The notes below the pieces were generated by a model. The model saw only the letters and a list, made by a program, of their open reading frames with translations, was not told the DNA's origin and did not search any database. The position numbers were made by a program, and so were the translations under genes. Positions 31,027-43,640 of a DNA stretch of 64,000 nt are shown in pieces. The DNA lies in NCBI GenBank assembly GCA_036250195.1, contig JAVHZZ010000004.1, forward strand, positions 160,888,727 to 160,952,726, in the 5' to 3' direction. Every line of letters begins with the position of its first letter. Position 1 is the stretch's first letter. The stretch is from Mixophyes australis (lineage: Eukaryota > Chordata > Amphibia > Anura > Limnodynastidae).

Positions 31027-33597
31027 TTTATAGCAGCAATTGATGTAAATGGGATGACCATATCATAATTTAATCTGTCAGATTAGAAACATATGTCTAT
31101 TCATCAGCCAGAATAGAGTGTGCATGGTCAGTGTTCATAAACAATCAAACAACCCGATATCTTAAAAGGCAGATACCCGAACAAAGCAGCGATGGAACTA
31201 TAAACCTTCAAGTTTTACAACTTGTCGTTAGTTTATGGTATGGTTGCTCTGACAATTCTTGTGGTGGTGTCAATCAGCTACAGTCATCTTAAATAAACAT
31301 ATACATTTACCATAGTTTGCTTCTAAACATTTTCTAATAACTCTTATATGTCTCTGCACTCATTACAGCCTCTTTTGACTACTGCATAGTAATACTGAGT
31401 CATTGATTACTGTAAAAATATATATACATAACCTTCATACTATAATTGCGTGACTGCTCCCCCTGCATCTTAGTAAGTGAAAAATAATTGACTTTTTAAT
31501 TTTAGTTGAATAACATTTTAAGATATCATCTAAAATACTGTAAATAATTTATGATTATAAATTGTGATTCATAAGATTTATTTGTCACGATCATTATTCT
31601 AATTAAAACAACTAATATGCTAATATCCTTTGATCTAATAAACAACGATAGACAGTATGCACCACAGAAATGTTTTATAGTACTGTTTTACAAAAAACAG
31701 ATTCAAATAAAGTATGTCTTTTGAATTTATGAAATAGGCTTATTATGTTTAGGGAGTCCCTCTCTGACCTATCCCCAAAGTTGCTCAATGGTGTGGTTAG
31801 CATCCCTGTGGCCCACAAAAATGTTCACAATGCTTCTTTCCTTGTGTACTTAGTTGTAATGAGGACCTATATTTTCACAAGTGCTGTGGGTGAGCTGCAT
31901 GAGAGGAGGGATTCAAAGTTCTGGTTGTATGAGATCTAGCTCCTGATTGAACAATTGCTGCTGCCATTCAATTATGAGACTATTATCATTACAACCAGCA
32001 CATTAGATCCCTCCTCTTCCATGGACCACCTAAAGTGTTTGTGAGTCTCCGTAGCAGAAGCCCCCTGTATATATGTATGTCATACTTGCCAACCTTTTCA
32101 AAGTAGGCCTCTGGGAGATCCGACGCAATGACACAAGCACGTATTTTACTGCAAAGCCAGGCCAGAATGACGCGATTCCCCGAGAATCATGTCATGGGGG
32201 GTTCAAATCCTGCCCACTTCACTAGGAAGTGGGCAGATGCAGGAGAGTGCCCTACTCTCAGGCATAGGCACTCACAGGGCCTATGGATCACTTGCTTAAT
32301 AATGCATTAGAGCTGAGTATCCAGTACTTAGCGCTTGTAGTGCTCGCCTTCTTTGGCAGAAGATTAAAGATCTGTACATATCCGGTACATTTTGGGGCTT
32401 GTATAATAAAATGGTGTAAAATGCACAGTGTGCTGTAACCTATATCATCCTCAGATTCCAACTGTCATTTTTAGAGTGCAGTTTAGAAAATGAAAACAAA
32501 CATGATTTTCTGCTATTAGTTACAGCACATACACTATGTGCATATAGCACTAAGCTATTAAAAAAGCCCATTTGTTTTAATGCTAGAACTGCAGTTATTC
32601 AGTTAAATCAGACCAGCACACAATCTTTCCTGACATGTCTCCTCTAATGAAGAAAACTGCTCAAATAATGTATACTGCTTAACAAATCAGTTTATTAACA
32701 GAGTACATCTGCTTTATATTACATAGAGACAAATTAAAGAGGCTTTTATGATGCTCTGAAATTGCCTGTTAAACAAAGTAAGAATTAATACTAAATAAAT
32801 GACATTCTCTTTGTGCTGATTCTATCCAGCTGCACCCCTGCCTTGATAGCGACATATAAAAGGAACACAAATTACTTGTTAATTTTCAAGTGACATCTCT
32901 AAGCAATCAACAAATCTGTATTAGCACATGCATCTCCCGTAGCAAGATGGCTTTCTTTAGTGAAATAATTAGTTGCTTCCAAATGTATTGTGACCATGAT
33001 AGATATTAATGTAATACTTGCAAGCTCTTCTAGCTGAATATGGAGCAAGCCTTTTTTGCTCTGCTTTATGTACACTGTGCTAACATCACCTGCATTTAAA
33101 CGCAACCAATTTGTAAATAAGATGCTGCAAAACAAGAACTTTAGCTAGAACTCAACCTGCTTCCTGTATAATTGTGTACAATTTGAGACACCATTGTAGC
33201 AGAGTGTAGGGTATATCTTATTTTCCTTGTGCTTACTGGCTTACAGTTCCTCCTAGTAAATAGTCCAAGTCAACTTGTAAGTCATGGCTCACAGAAGCTG
33301 GATTTTTGCGATGGGAAGAAGGAGCAATGGGAACATATGTCTCCTGTCAGAGATGTAATGCTCAGGAAACAAATAGCAAGCGCTTGTAGGTGTACTATTT
33401 CATATATGTATTTTAATTCGTATTTTCATTTATTTGAATTTAATGTAGCTTTAATACTAAACGTAGCCATGAAATTGGGGTTCCCAAAAATAAAATTGCA
33501 ACATCAGCTCTTTTTACTTGCTGAAGCTGATAATTCCCCTTTTTATTCAGCAATAGAGTTAAATACTGATATGCAATACAGCATTTGGTCATATTTA
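31027..33597. other. Intergenic sequence, mostly without recognisable features
   Basis: Contains the repeat piece at 32081-32230 (separate entry). No gene recognised; short frames at 31745, 32899 and 33229 have no domain. Confidence 0.45.
32081..32230 (+). mobile_element. Dispersed repeat fragment starting CATACTTGCCAA
   Basis: CATACTTGCCAACC..., then GGGAGATCC and a CCACTTCACTAGGAAGTGGG palindrome. A diverged copy in opposite orientation is at about 61590-61750 (ends ...TTGACAAATATG, also with an ACTAGTGAAGTGGG block). Family not identified. Confidence 0.5.
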
Positions 33598-33912
33598 GGG
33601 GTCTATTTATAAGGGTGCGATGAGCCATACAAACGGAGAAAACAGTAGTGTGCTGCGTCAACTGTACGTCACATCATTTAGTAAGGGTTAAACGCAGAAG
33701 AAATTATAGATATTTCCTGCTTTAACCCATTTAACGTTTCTGAACGCAGCCCCCATATGTTAACATGGGAACTGCGAAACTATGTAATTTGCAAAGCTTT
33801 TTTCACATTGTATTGCAAGGCAGGTAAGTTTTATTAAATACCTGAGATTATGCATCACAGTGTTATGATGTGATACATAATGTTGCTTATTGCAGAATTA
33901 GTGAATAGAACC
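33598..33912. mobile_element. 315-bp Harbinger-like MITE
   Basis: Begins GGGGTCTATT and ends AATAGAACC, short imperfect inverted ends, with TTA on both sides (33595-33597, 33913-33915), the TWA target preference of PIF/Harbinger elements. No coding capacity. Confidence 0.6.
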
Positions 33913-34108
33913 TTAGCTCTTAATTAATTCTGTCAGTACTTTTCAAAAATTGTTCACCCGTCTCAAAGACCATATTGATAAAGAGCACTGCACATATATA
34001 ATTCAGCTATGCTCCATGTCCTGTTATAATATATTAATTTTTAATTTATTAAAAAGTTTGAGCTATTTATCCCACAAAATAAAAGCTTGTTGTGTACTTA
34101 GGCGAATC

Positions 34109-34200
34109 CAGTGGCGGAACTACCATTGGTGCTGCAGGTGCCATGCACCGGGGCCCATTGAGATAATGGAGCCCGCTGCAAGTATGCAGCAGGCCCCAAA
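34109..34200 (+). mobile_element. hAT-type terminus (fragment)
   Basis: CAGTGGCGGAACTACCATTGG followed by a GGGGCCC block. The piece at 43479-43594 is related but inverted and ends CCACCACTG. The other end of this copy is not found, so it is a fragment. Confidence 0.5.
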
Positions 34201-34591
34201 TGGTTGAGTCATTCCTACAGAGCAGGTATGAACAGACGGATGTCTCTAACTTGCTACTTTTAATTCTGGGATTAGTGACTTTAATAACAGATAAAACAAA
34301 GGGGATTGCTTCCCAATTAACACTGGATACACCTTTCCATCCAGTACAGTCAAGAAAGCTACTCAAACTCATTGGCTGCTTATAGCCAGACAAAAGTCTA
34401 CCTCCATCACTGACTAAGAAACCAATGTTTGCCTATAAACGAGGTAATAATTTACGTGACCATTTGGTACATGCTGATTGCAAACCAGCATACGCTTCAA
34501 TAATACAATCATGGTTTGTCAATATGAAAATGGGGTGCTTTAAATGCAGTGGATGTACTACCTGCAATAGCTTAGTGAGTGGAATTCCAAA

Positions 34592-34616
34592 ATATATGTG
34601 TGTATATATATATATA

Positions 34617-34692
<76 letters not shown>
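34592..34692. repeat. Compound (TA)n/(TG)n microsatellite
   Basis: Alternating TA and TG blocks; frames of Tyr-Ile or Val-Cys across it are artefacts. Confidence 0.95.
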
Positions 34693-34696
<4 letters not shown>

Positions 34697-37600
34697 TTTC
34701 ACTTCTTTGTCCAGGCAAACAGAATTTAAACTATAACTTTAATCAACACTGTTTGAGATGAATTTTCGGCATGGAAAAAAAATCTTGTTCAAAGGTCTCA
34801 GGTATAGCTATGCCTCTAACTTGCTCCATATGAATAATTTCTTAGGACAAATTACATGTTTCAAAGTGGTATGAATGTAACCAATTAGGAACACCTCGGC
34901 TAAGCTGGACAATGACACTGAATAATTTATCAATACACCACAATCAATACTATCTCGCTGTATGCATTGTGGATAAATTTAGAAACCAAATGATCACATG
35001 CTCTCATTAGTTCATTGTAGGCAAGATATAACAGTCTGAGCTAAAGATTTCCAATTCCAAACTCCTGGAGCTGTCTTGGGTTTATATGGGGCACAAGGCT
35101 AGATCTGCCCAGGATTCCTAGATACTGATTTATCTAGCCTTATCTGAGTTATTGAGGTTTATGTAGATAAGTGCACTTTCTAAGCTGATTGCATATTAAC
35201 ATGTTTACATTTTGACGTTTAATACTCTGTAATAAAACTGTCTATAATTATAAATTCTAACCAATTCTGGTTAAACTGTTCATACTACTGAAATACTGTT
35301 ATATTGCATGTTTTAGGTTTAAACTGTGGTAAAATCCTGTGAAATATACTATTTTACTATTAGGTATAAAGGTATAGGTATTTGAAAAACATTACATCAG
35401 TATTAAGTATTGGGAATACTAACAATCAGCATCAGTCTCATTGTTTACAGAAGTATTGTCACAAATCTATTATTGCAGTATTGGTGATTGTCATTAATCA
35501 CATCTTGCAGCAGTGCACTGGCAGACATTACATTGTTGTAAAGTAGCCCATGTGAGAAGTGAGGTGAGAATGATATGTACTAATGTGGTATAGTTATAGA
35601 AAGGGACATCAAAGAATGGAAATAGGAAGCAGTTATGATATTTTTATAGATGACTATAAATTAGACAAAACAGCTATTATTATTTTGACATGCATTATGT
35701 AGATTTTCAAGTTGCCCATCACAAACTACTGTATGGTAAAGTATTGCTAGAGGAACACTCATGTCTGAACAGATGATGTAAAGTACTTGTGCCCTTGGGC
35801 TTTATATCCTGCTACTAGCAATGAAGTCTCTCAATGTTCTGTAGGATGGAAGGCCTTTTCCTAGCCTTTATTGGATTGCATTGCATACTTTGCGCAAATA
35901 TACAACAATTATTTTAATAATTTGTTGTAGCCAATAGGTACAAGTATTTTGGGTTTATATTTAACTTATATTTGCATTAAATAGAACTGAGATTGTATAG
36001 AACATTTTAATTCAATGATTTTTTTTTTGTTGGGACTCATTCCAAAATGCATGGAGTAAAAAACTGTCACCTTGATGACTGCTCAAGAAAAAGGGAAACC
36101 AGAACACCAGATAAAGAAATGTAAAGGGAATAGATGTCACTGACAATGGATTCAATGTTCAGTCTGGGAATTGCTGCTTATTCTGCAGCTGAAGGATCAA
36201 GCGTCACTCTTTTTTTAACATTTGCATGTTTATTGTTATGATATGTCTGGACTTTTTTTTATGCATAACAAAAACCACTGACCGTGTTGGAGTAAACTAA
36301 AATTGACAAAATCCCCAAAATACCATTTGCAAAAAACAATGAAATATTGTTTGCAAGTGGCTCCCTCTAAGATATAACAGGATTGTTGCAACAATATCAC
36401 AGCAGCAAAATAGGAATAAGGGCATTATTTATCTTATCCTTCTTGGTTTAGTGTTTTAAAGTAAAACAATATAATCTATTATTAACCCAGTTCTCAATTA
36501 AGTCAGCACTGAATAGGTTATGTACATTTTTTTTATTACATTTGTATTATAATATTTGCAATATATTTGAACAGTTTTAATAAGCACGGATATATGTAGA
36601 TATTAAAGGGCAAAGTTATATTGCTGTGTTTGATAGGAAGTAGTGAAACGTCTTGAGAAAAGGTGGAGTATGTTTGAATCATAGCCAATCAATTGGTACC
36701 TTCCCTACAATATGGCATTTTCATGTACTGATTGCAGCCAGATACATAAGTGGATAGGTGAGGTTGAGCGGAATTCAGGGACACAAAAGAATGCAAAGCT
36801 TGGAAAGATTTGTGGGTTCCAGAATAAGGTGCAGCTTTTTGGAGCACATGTTAGTGTATTTAGGGTTAATAGAACTACTAACAGTGTGTCGAAGGGCTTC
36901 ATATGTGGGTAAAGGATTCTTGAAAGTATAGTGAATCAATACAGCGGCGTCCTATAGGAGTTTACAATATATTGAGAAATGCAAGGTTTGGATGTGTCTA
37001 GTGGTAATATTGAGAAAGACTGAAAAGGAGAACTAGTAAAAGGCTACTTATGGGGAAATTAAATTAGTCAATACAGGCTAACAAACAGTGAATTGGTATC
37101 TTATAATAATGTGTAAAGTCGGGATGTATACCTGTCATATTGTGGAAGTAGAAGTGACAGAAGTTAGACATTTAATAAATGAGAGAGGTGAGAGAGACTA
37201 CCACAGTTAATTAAATACTCGTTTAGTGGATACATTATAAAGTGTAGTCTCTTGGCGTTAGGGGATTTATTGTTTTTTTGAGATTTTGTTTCAAGTGTTT
37301 TTGAGGCAATCATTAGAGGATGGAAGTAAGATACAATATAAAATAGTGGGAGTTGTGTATGGCGGGCAACAGTGAGGATGCGCTATAGGTATAGGTAGAG
37401 GACATGTAGAATGAGACATCAGGAAGGCCGAGACTAAGCCTTATGGTACCCTAACAAAGAGAGAGAAGCTAGAGAGAAGGAAATGCTGAATGACCAAACT
37501 GGGAGACAAAATAGGAGAACATGTTTATACCATTGAAACTAAAAGAATAGAAGGGTTGTCAACATAGTATATAGATAGTAAAGTACTGTGTAATATGTTG

Positions 37601-38509
37601 GCACTATATAAATAAAAGATAATAATAATCACCATGTCAAAAGAAAATGAGAAGGCGTTGAGAATTATTGGCTTTAAAAAGGATTACTGTGGACTTCTTC
37701 AAGAGCTGAGTGTGTGGAGCGTAGAGAGCAGAAGCCAAATTGGAGAGGGTCCAGAAGAGAACTGGAAGAAAATAACAGTGTTATTCTTTTGTATGGCAGA
37801 TGTTTGGAGGCCTGTGTAAGAAAGCAGACAGTGTGATAGGGGAGCGAGAGGTAGGGTCAAGAGAGTTTTCAGGAATAAAAATGATAGCATAGTTGAAAGC
37901 ATTAGGAAATTTGTCAGATGTGAAAAGTTGAATATGTGTATCAGTGCTGCTTATAAATTAGTTAATGTTATTTAAATGTTAATAGCAAATACTGCTGAAA
38001 TACAAAGCTATGAAAATATACAAATAGCCACAATTAATTATGTTTAGAGGCCAGGCAGATAATTGCAGGAGTAAATGAACAATAAAATGGGGGATAGTAT
38101 TTAAGGAGATTTTTTTTTATAGGGAAACATTAAACTGGTTACTTTCAAGCTGACTAGTTTGTGGCTGGCATGTGGAAAAATAAATGCAGGAGTTTTAAAA
38201 TAACTAAATTCCCTCTTCCACTACCCACATGTAATGCACATGGCTTTTCCTATTCTATGCCATGGTATTTTGAATGTAAGTGAATAATATCCACATATTG
38301 CAAAACAAATCACCATTTATGATGCTCAGTAAATGCTGCATAGACAGTGTTCTGCGCTCCTGCAGCAAACATACCATTGTGTGACTATATGGTCCTACAT
38401 TTGTGCACATACAAACCATTTTATGGGAAGTCCAGTATTATTATTGTCATGAATTAGTGAGGCACCACTGTACTGTAGTGCCGGACAGAGGAACACAGAC
38501 CATCTCCTG
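34693..38509. other. Intergenic sequence, no gene recognised
   Basis: AT-rich. The part 36650-37930 has a less AT-rich, purine-heavy character and ends in a LINE-like tail at 37580-37630, so it may contain an old, decayed LINE or other repeat. I cannot trace a reading frame in it. Confidence 0.4.
37580..37630 (+). mobile_element. LINE-like 3' tail with (AAT)n
   Basis: TGTGTAATATGTTGGCACTA then TATAAATAAAAGATAATAATAAT. This is the complement of the 55716 copy (TTTATATAGCGCCAACATATTCC) and the same type as the SINE tails. Confidence 0.6.
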
Positions 38510-38564
38510 CAGGGGCAAACGCAAGATTCTTAAGGGGGGGTTTCCCCAAAAAAAATTATATACC

Positions 38565-38601
<37 letters not shown>

Positions 38602-38635
38602 TATACATAAATAAATATATATATATATATAACAA

Positions 38636-39039
38636 GTTAACCCGTGCATGATACTCATGCATTCTAGTCAAATCAAGCTACTTAAGGTGTTAAAAAGGTT
38701 CTTGTCATGCATTTGGGCCATAGCCCAGGCCTCAACCACCAACCACTCCCCACTGTCACCCCCGGCAACCACCAACCACTCCCCACTGTCACTTCTCCTT
38801 CAAGAAATATATATATATTTTTTTTAAATCTTTATAAACACTTTTAACAATTAACAAATTAAATTAATAAATTAAAAACATCTTAGTATACCAAATTTCA
38901 GCCCTTTCTGAATTTTTTTTCCCACACACACTAAGAATTTAGTAGGTCAATGTATAACTCCGCCCAGCAGGTGGCGCTGCAGCTTGGTTTTATTTTTTCC
39001 ACACACACACAGACAGACTAACACACACCACTAGACATT

Positions 39040-39045
<6 letters not shown>
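38636..39045. mobile_element. Unclassified dispersed repeat nested in the CAGGGGC element
   Basis: Starts near TTAACCCGTGCATGATAC and ends at CA and TA microsatellites. It contains a tandem duplication of about 30 bp (CCACCAACCACTCCCCACTG twice, 38738-38792). The frog-repeat character is recollection; no protein is encoded. Confidence 0.45.
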
Positions 39046-39114
<69 letters not shown>

Positions 39115-39115
39115 A

Positions 39116-39150
<35 letters not shown>
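39046..39150. repeat. (TA)n microsatellite
   Basis: Long TA run with a short CATAAATAAA interruption, about 30 bp left of the inverted repeat 39180-39371. Confidence 0.95.
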
Positions 39151-39156
<6 letters not shown>

Positions 39157-39179
39157 GGTTACAGGGTGCAGGGTGAAAC

Positions 39180-39371
39180 CAGATACTGCCCACAATCAAC
39201 ACATCATGCAATATTGCTTAATAGGCCAAATACTAAATTTCTGGTGAGCATGCAGGGTATGCAGAGCTGTGTGATTATATATAAATATGCATACCCTGCA
39301 GGCTCACCAGAAATGGAGTCTTTGGTCTATTAATCAAAACACTACATAATATTGCTTGTGGCCAGTATCTG
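39180..39371. repeat. Inverted repeat with 84-bp arms
   Basis: 39180-39263 and 39288-39371 are imperfect reverse complements; inner blocks such as TGCAGGGTATGCA and TTTCTGGTGAGC pair fully. The loop is 24 bp. Probably a palindromic MITE. Confidence 0.75.
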
Positions 39372-39657
39372 AGGCTAGAGACAGTGCTATTTTCCGATTA
39401 AATATTACAAATTTCCATTATTAGCGCTACCGTTCGTGCCCCAGGGAAGCCAACCAGTGAGGTCATGCCCGGAGATATGCGAGGAAGGAGATATGCGAGG
39501 AAGGAGCTGCTGTGGCGCTGACAAAGAAGTGTCCGCCGCGGCTGTGCTGTTTAGGGAAAATTTTTTGCATGTTTAAATACATGCTTTTGGAGCCATTCGA
39601 TCGCGAAGGGGAGGGGTTTCTGGAGAACCAGAAATCCCCCCCCTCCGTGCGCCCCTG

Positions 39658-41299
39658 TTCTGATTGGAGGAGTTGAGCAGATTGGGGCTTTCTTAACTAA
39701 ATATGAGCTGTGCGCTCCCAAGTTTTTCAGTATGTAAGTGAGATTCAAAGTGTGGAAGGGGCATTTCTTGGTAGAGTATAAATACCCCTGCAAAAGAGTA
39801 ATCGGGAGTCATCCTGTACTTTCAATAGGATGGGTTTATGTTGCCATATAAGTGCACAAAGGACCATGACATATAAATATTCAAACACACAAAAGTGACA
39901 CATGTAAGTAATCGATATGGCCCTTCATCCATGATTACTTTAAGACGTACATGAGGTTTGAATGACCAGTAAAAATGAATGTAGAAAGTCCTAAAGTGGT
40001 TGTAGGCTGAACTATGGAATTACTTTTTACTCTTTCCGCCACGTCCATTTCCAGTTAGGTTCACAACCCTGATAAAGTAGGCAGCAGAGATCAGGAAGTA
40101 GAGTGCATTGACCATGGATGATCTTAGATGGACTATAAAGTTGAATTAGTAAAGAACCATTAAAAATAATAGTTTTAAATGTTACATCTGTTGACATTAA
40201 CAAAGCACAGATGACACAACATGGTAAAGGAGTAAGGGATATAAATGCCTAGAGGCAGTGGTTATGTGTAGTGATGAGTCAATCAGTAACTAATTCGCTC
40301 AGACACTTTGCACACCAGGAAAGGAATTTATGCTTCTGTAAGGCATTTTTACAGTTGCTGACTTAAATAAACACTTTGATTTGTCCAATTTCACTGTCAG
40401 TTCTCCATAGTCTTTTATTTTCTGTAAGCTGCTTTTCAAAGACACACAAACCCAAGTCTCATGTATTTCTTTTTGGTCTGATGCAAGTTCTGCTTTTACG
40501 TTAGCAACAATTATTAACTTTATAGTTCAACAGGTGCAAACTATAAATAAGGCTCGCCATGCCGTATCTTCATAAATCAGCAGATCTATTACTAAATCAC
40601 TGGTATAACAACTAGCAGGCTAAATTTACTAAATTGAGTTCACATGTGGGAATAGTAAAGGGCAATATCTGAGAACATTTTTAAGTAAATCAATTGACTG
40701 GCTACACTAGAAATCACACTAGGTTAATATATGTCAAGTTTGAAGATCATTTTACCCACCACTCTTATGTTCCTTTGCTGTTTTCTTCCAGTAACTGATA
40801 TTTTTTTTATAATTTTAGAATCTAATGAGAACTCCACCCTGAATGGCCACATTGATAATCTACTGTTCAGTGAAAACCTACATAGCAACTTATTTTCCCC
40901 CTAATTTGAACAATTTTAACATTATAGTTTCCACGTCACTTAGCTAAGAGGACAGTAAATTTAAGTTTTGCCCTCCAAACAGAAATTTACTCTGCAATAG
41001 GACAAAGAACTTGTGACAGTGGAATAGGTTGTGAGTCTGGGTGATTGTATTTAAGACATCAGATATTACATACGCTTTCTACAGATTAGTGGATCAACAC
41101 AGTGGCATAGCCAGTATCACAGTTTAAGGGAATAACTGACAGTACATAATAATAATAATTATAATAATGATCATTGTCTTATAGAGACAATACATAACAC
41201 TTCTCTCACAACAGGACTCAAAACATATTTTGCAGAAGATGAGGCAGCCATGTCGGGTGTACGATCGCTGTCCTATGTAATCATTCATATCATTCAACA
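39658..41299. other. Intergenic sequence, no gene recognised
   Basis: AT-rich; a short (AAT)n tract near 41147-41170. Nothing else recognised. Confidence 0.5.
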
Positions 41300-41693
41300 T
41301 TGGACTTGCAGTCTAAATTCCCTACCACACACGCACACGCACACAGATGCAGGCTAGGGTCCATTCTTGTCAGAAGCCAATTAACCTACCAGACCAGTAT
41401 GTTTTTGGACATCACCATCATCATTTATTTATATAGCGCCACTAATTCCACAGCGCTGTACACAAAACTCACTCACATCAGTCCCTGCCCCATTGGGGCT
41501 TACAATCTAAATTCCCTAACATACACACACACACACACACACACACAGACAGACACAGACTAGGGTCAATTTGTTAGCAGCCAATTAACCTACCCAGTAT
41601 GTTTTTGGGAGTGTGGGAGGAAATCGGAGCACCCGGAGGAAACCCACGCAAACACCGGGAGAACATACAAACTCCACACAGATAAGGCCATGC
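41300..41693 (-). mobile_element. SINE copies, one joined to or nested in another
   Basis: 41300-41408 holds part of the SINE body (AGTCTAAATTCCCTA... to CAGTATGTTTTTGGA). A second copy starts directly at 41409 with its ATG-rich tail and repeats the same body to 41693. The tRNA-like head seen at 722-790 is missing in both. The junction suggests insertion of one SINE into another. A (CA)n run lies in the second copy at about 41524-41548. Confidence 0.65.
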
Positions 41694-43267
41694 TAAATTA
41701 GCATTAGTATTAGCAGGTCATTGGCTAATATGTGTCATGTTTCAATTGATCTCTATGATACAGGCAGGAGGAAATTATTCATTACACAAATATCATTGGA
41801 AACTATAGGTAGAGTGAAATATGTCTTCATGTATCACACACGAACATTTACAGTTTTTCATTTAGTTGTCCTTTAAAATCCTCCAATAAGGGCAAATTAA
41901 ATAATATCCATAGACTCCAGTGGTAGAATGTGCCTAGTGAGACATGATACTATGCCTGCTTTGCCCTGTCAATCAGCACCCTTTGAACTAATGGTTGAGT
42001 TCTTTGGATTGTTATACAATTGTTTGTTATATATAGTTTGCGTAAGCAACTGCTCCATCAGTATTTGTAATCTAAAAGTAAATAATGCATTCTTATAAAT
42101 TCCCTTGTTTCTATTGCATAGACACAAAAAGGTCACTTTTCATTATATTTTCCCTTTAAGGGACTTACCTCTTGCCTATCCTTGTCTGCATGTTTAGATG
42201 GAGCGAAGTTCTTTAAATTACAAGTTGTAATTCTGCACTTGTCAAGTGGCACCTATCACATGTATCACCAAACTCACATACATTGTATTTCAATGAACTG
42301 GACTATCATGGATTGATTCACTTCATTTCCTTCATACTAGCAGCACATCAGTACTGAAAGATGCTGCCTTCATCTGTACACGCCGTTATTCAATAACATT
42401 TTACAATATAGCTATGCTTAAATAATACATTGACATTTCATAGATTAAGGAAGCAGCCAAGGCCAGACAAGTGTTTTGTCTTTTCTGTTGTTACAAACAT
42501 GTTGTACTCACATGTTCATGATTTTTTTTCCTGTTTATGTTATTTTGTGATTCATCAGTCCAATTATTTTTGGTTGCATACAGCATAGATTTCTCTAGTC
42601 ACCCCACATACCACAGGTGATAAACTAGCAAATTGTTAAGAAAAATGACTAACTAATGCAAAAGCATTTAATCATCCCCTTCTATGGCAAGGGAATTGTG
42701 CTTAAAAAACTGCTTTGCATTTGCAGCCTTCCTGAAAACAGGACAAAGAAAATAAATGAAAATCATTACTGTATACAAATATATGCATAAGAGAGAACAG
42801 GGGAGACACATGAATATTAGAAAGACCCGGGAGCCTTTGGCATTATTCACAAACAGTTTAAGAGCAAATCTCATCCTAAAAAACATATTTATTGCTTGTT
42901 CTTTACAATGTAAATAGAATACAATCTTGTAATGTCATTTGCCAGAGGAACATGTACATTTATAGGGCTTATCCCTCCAACTAGTTTATAGCATGTGCTC
43001 TTTTTACTTTCTGCCCCTCGTGTTATATTACTTTTTCTTTTCTCCTTATTGGTTTGATACATTGACATGTAGGATATCTGTCTGGGATTCCCTTCACTCC
43101 CTTTCCTTCTTATAATCCATGGGAAATAGTAGAATCCAAAATAATTATTCTTGTTATCCATCGGAAATGTCCTTATATTGTAGCACGGCAAACCTTGTTG
43201 TAATCCAGTGGGAATTCTTCATTTATAATCCATGGGAAACATTTGTAATCCAGGGGTCTTTTTTGTA
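41694..43267. other. Intergenic sequence, no gene recognised
   Basis: AT-rich; frames at 42668 and 42889 lack domains. Near 43070-43250 the phrase AATCCATGGGAAA / AATCCAGTGGGAAT recurs three or four times, a short degenerate repeat. Confidence 0.45.
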
Positions 43268-43640
43268 AGAAAATGTCCTGGGTCCTGATTCATTAAGGAT
43301 CTTAACCTAAGAAACTTCTTATTTTAGTCTTCTGGACAAAACCATGTTACAATGCAAAAGGTGCAAATTAGTATTCTGGTTTGCACATAAGTTAAATACT
43401 GACTGTTTTTTCATGTAGTACACAAATATCAACTTTAAATTTCAGTGTACAAATAAGCTATCAAGTATTTGTGTGGTACGGGGAGGAGGGAACAAGGGCC
43501 CTTTATTCTCTGCATCTGCCATGCAGCGGACCACATTATCTCCATGGACCCCGGTGCATGGCGCCTGCCGTGTCAATGGTAGGTCCACCACTGGTTTGCA
43601 TACTTTACACTTGCTTTAATAAGGCAGCGTTTAAACACCA
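43268..43640. mobile_element. Truncated ATTCATTA-type element containing a hAT terminus
   Basis: Begins GGTCCTGATTCATTAAGG like 30324-31026. Within it, about 43479-43594 carries hAT-like sequence ending GGTAGGTCCACCACTG, related to the fragment at 34109 in opposite orientation. The far end of the outer element is not seen. Confidence 0.5.

Larger units (their letters stand above)
38510..39657. mobile_element. CAGGGGC-ended DNA transposon (longer relative of 11361-11629), with nested repeats
   Basis: Begins CAGGGGCAAACGCAAGATTC and ends CGTGCGCCCCTG, with GGAGAACCAGAAA and a C-run before the right end as in the 11361 copy. Flanks share 4 of 5 bases (tcctg 38505-38509, ttctg 39658-39662). Inside are a dispersed repeat (38636-39045), TA microsatellites and an inverted repeat (39180-39371), probably later insertions or expansions. 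Confidence 0.7.

Noticed and set aside
34592..34692. Tyr/Ile repeat frames
   Set aside because: Pure TA/TG microsatellite translations; the same applies at 5311, 38566 and 50625.
36705..37902. Possible exon cluster
   Set aside because: The frames are short, in both orientations and without splice or domain support. A decayed repeat is likelier because a LINE-like tail lies at 37580-37630.
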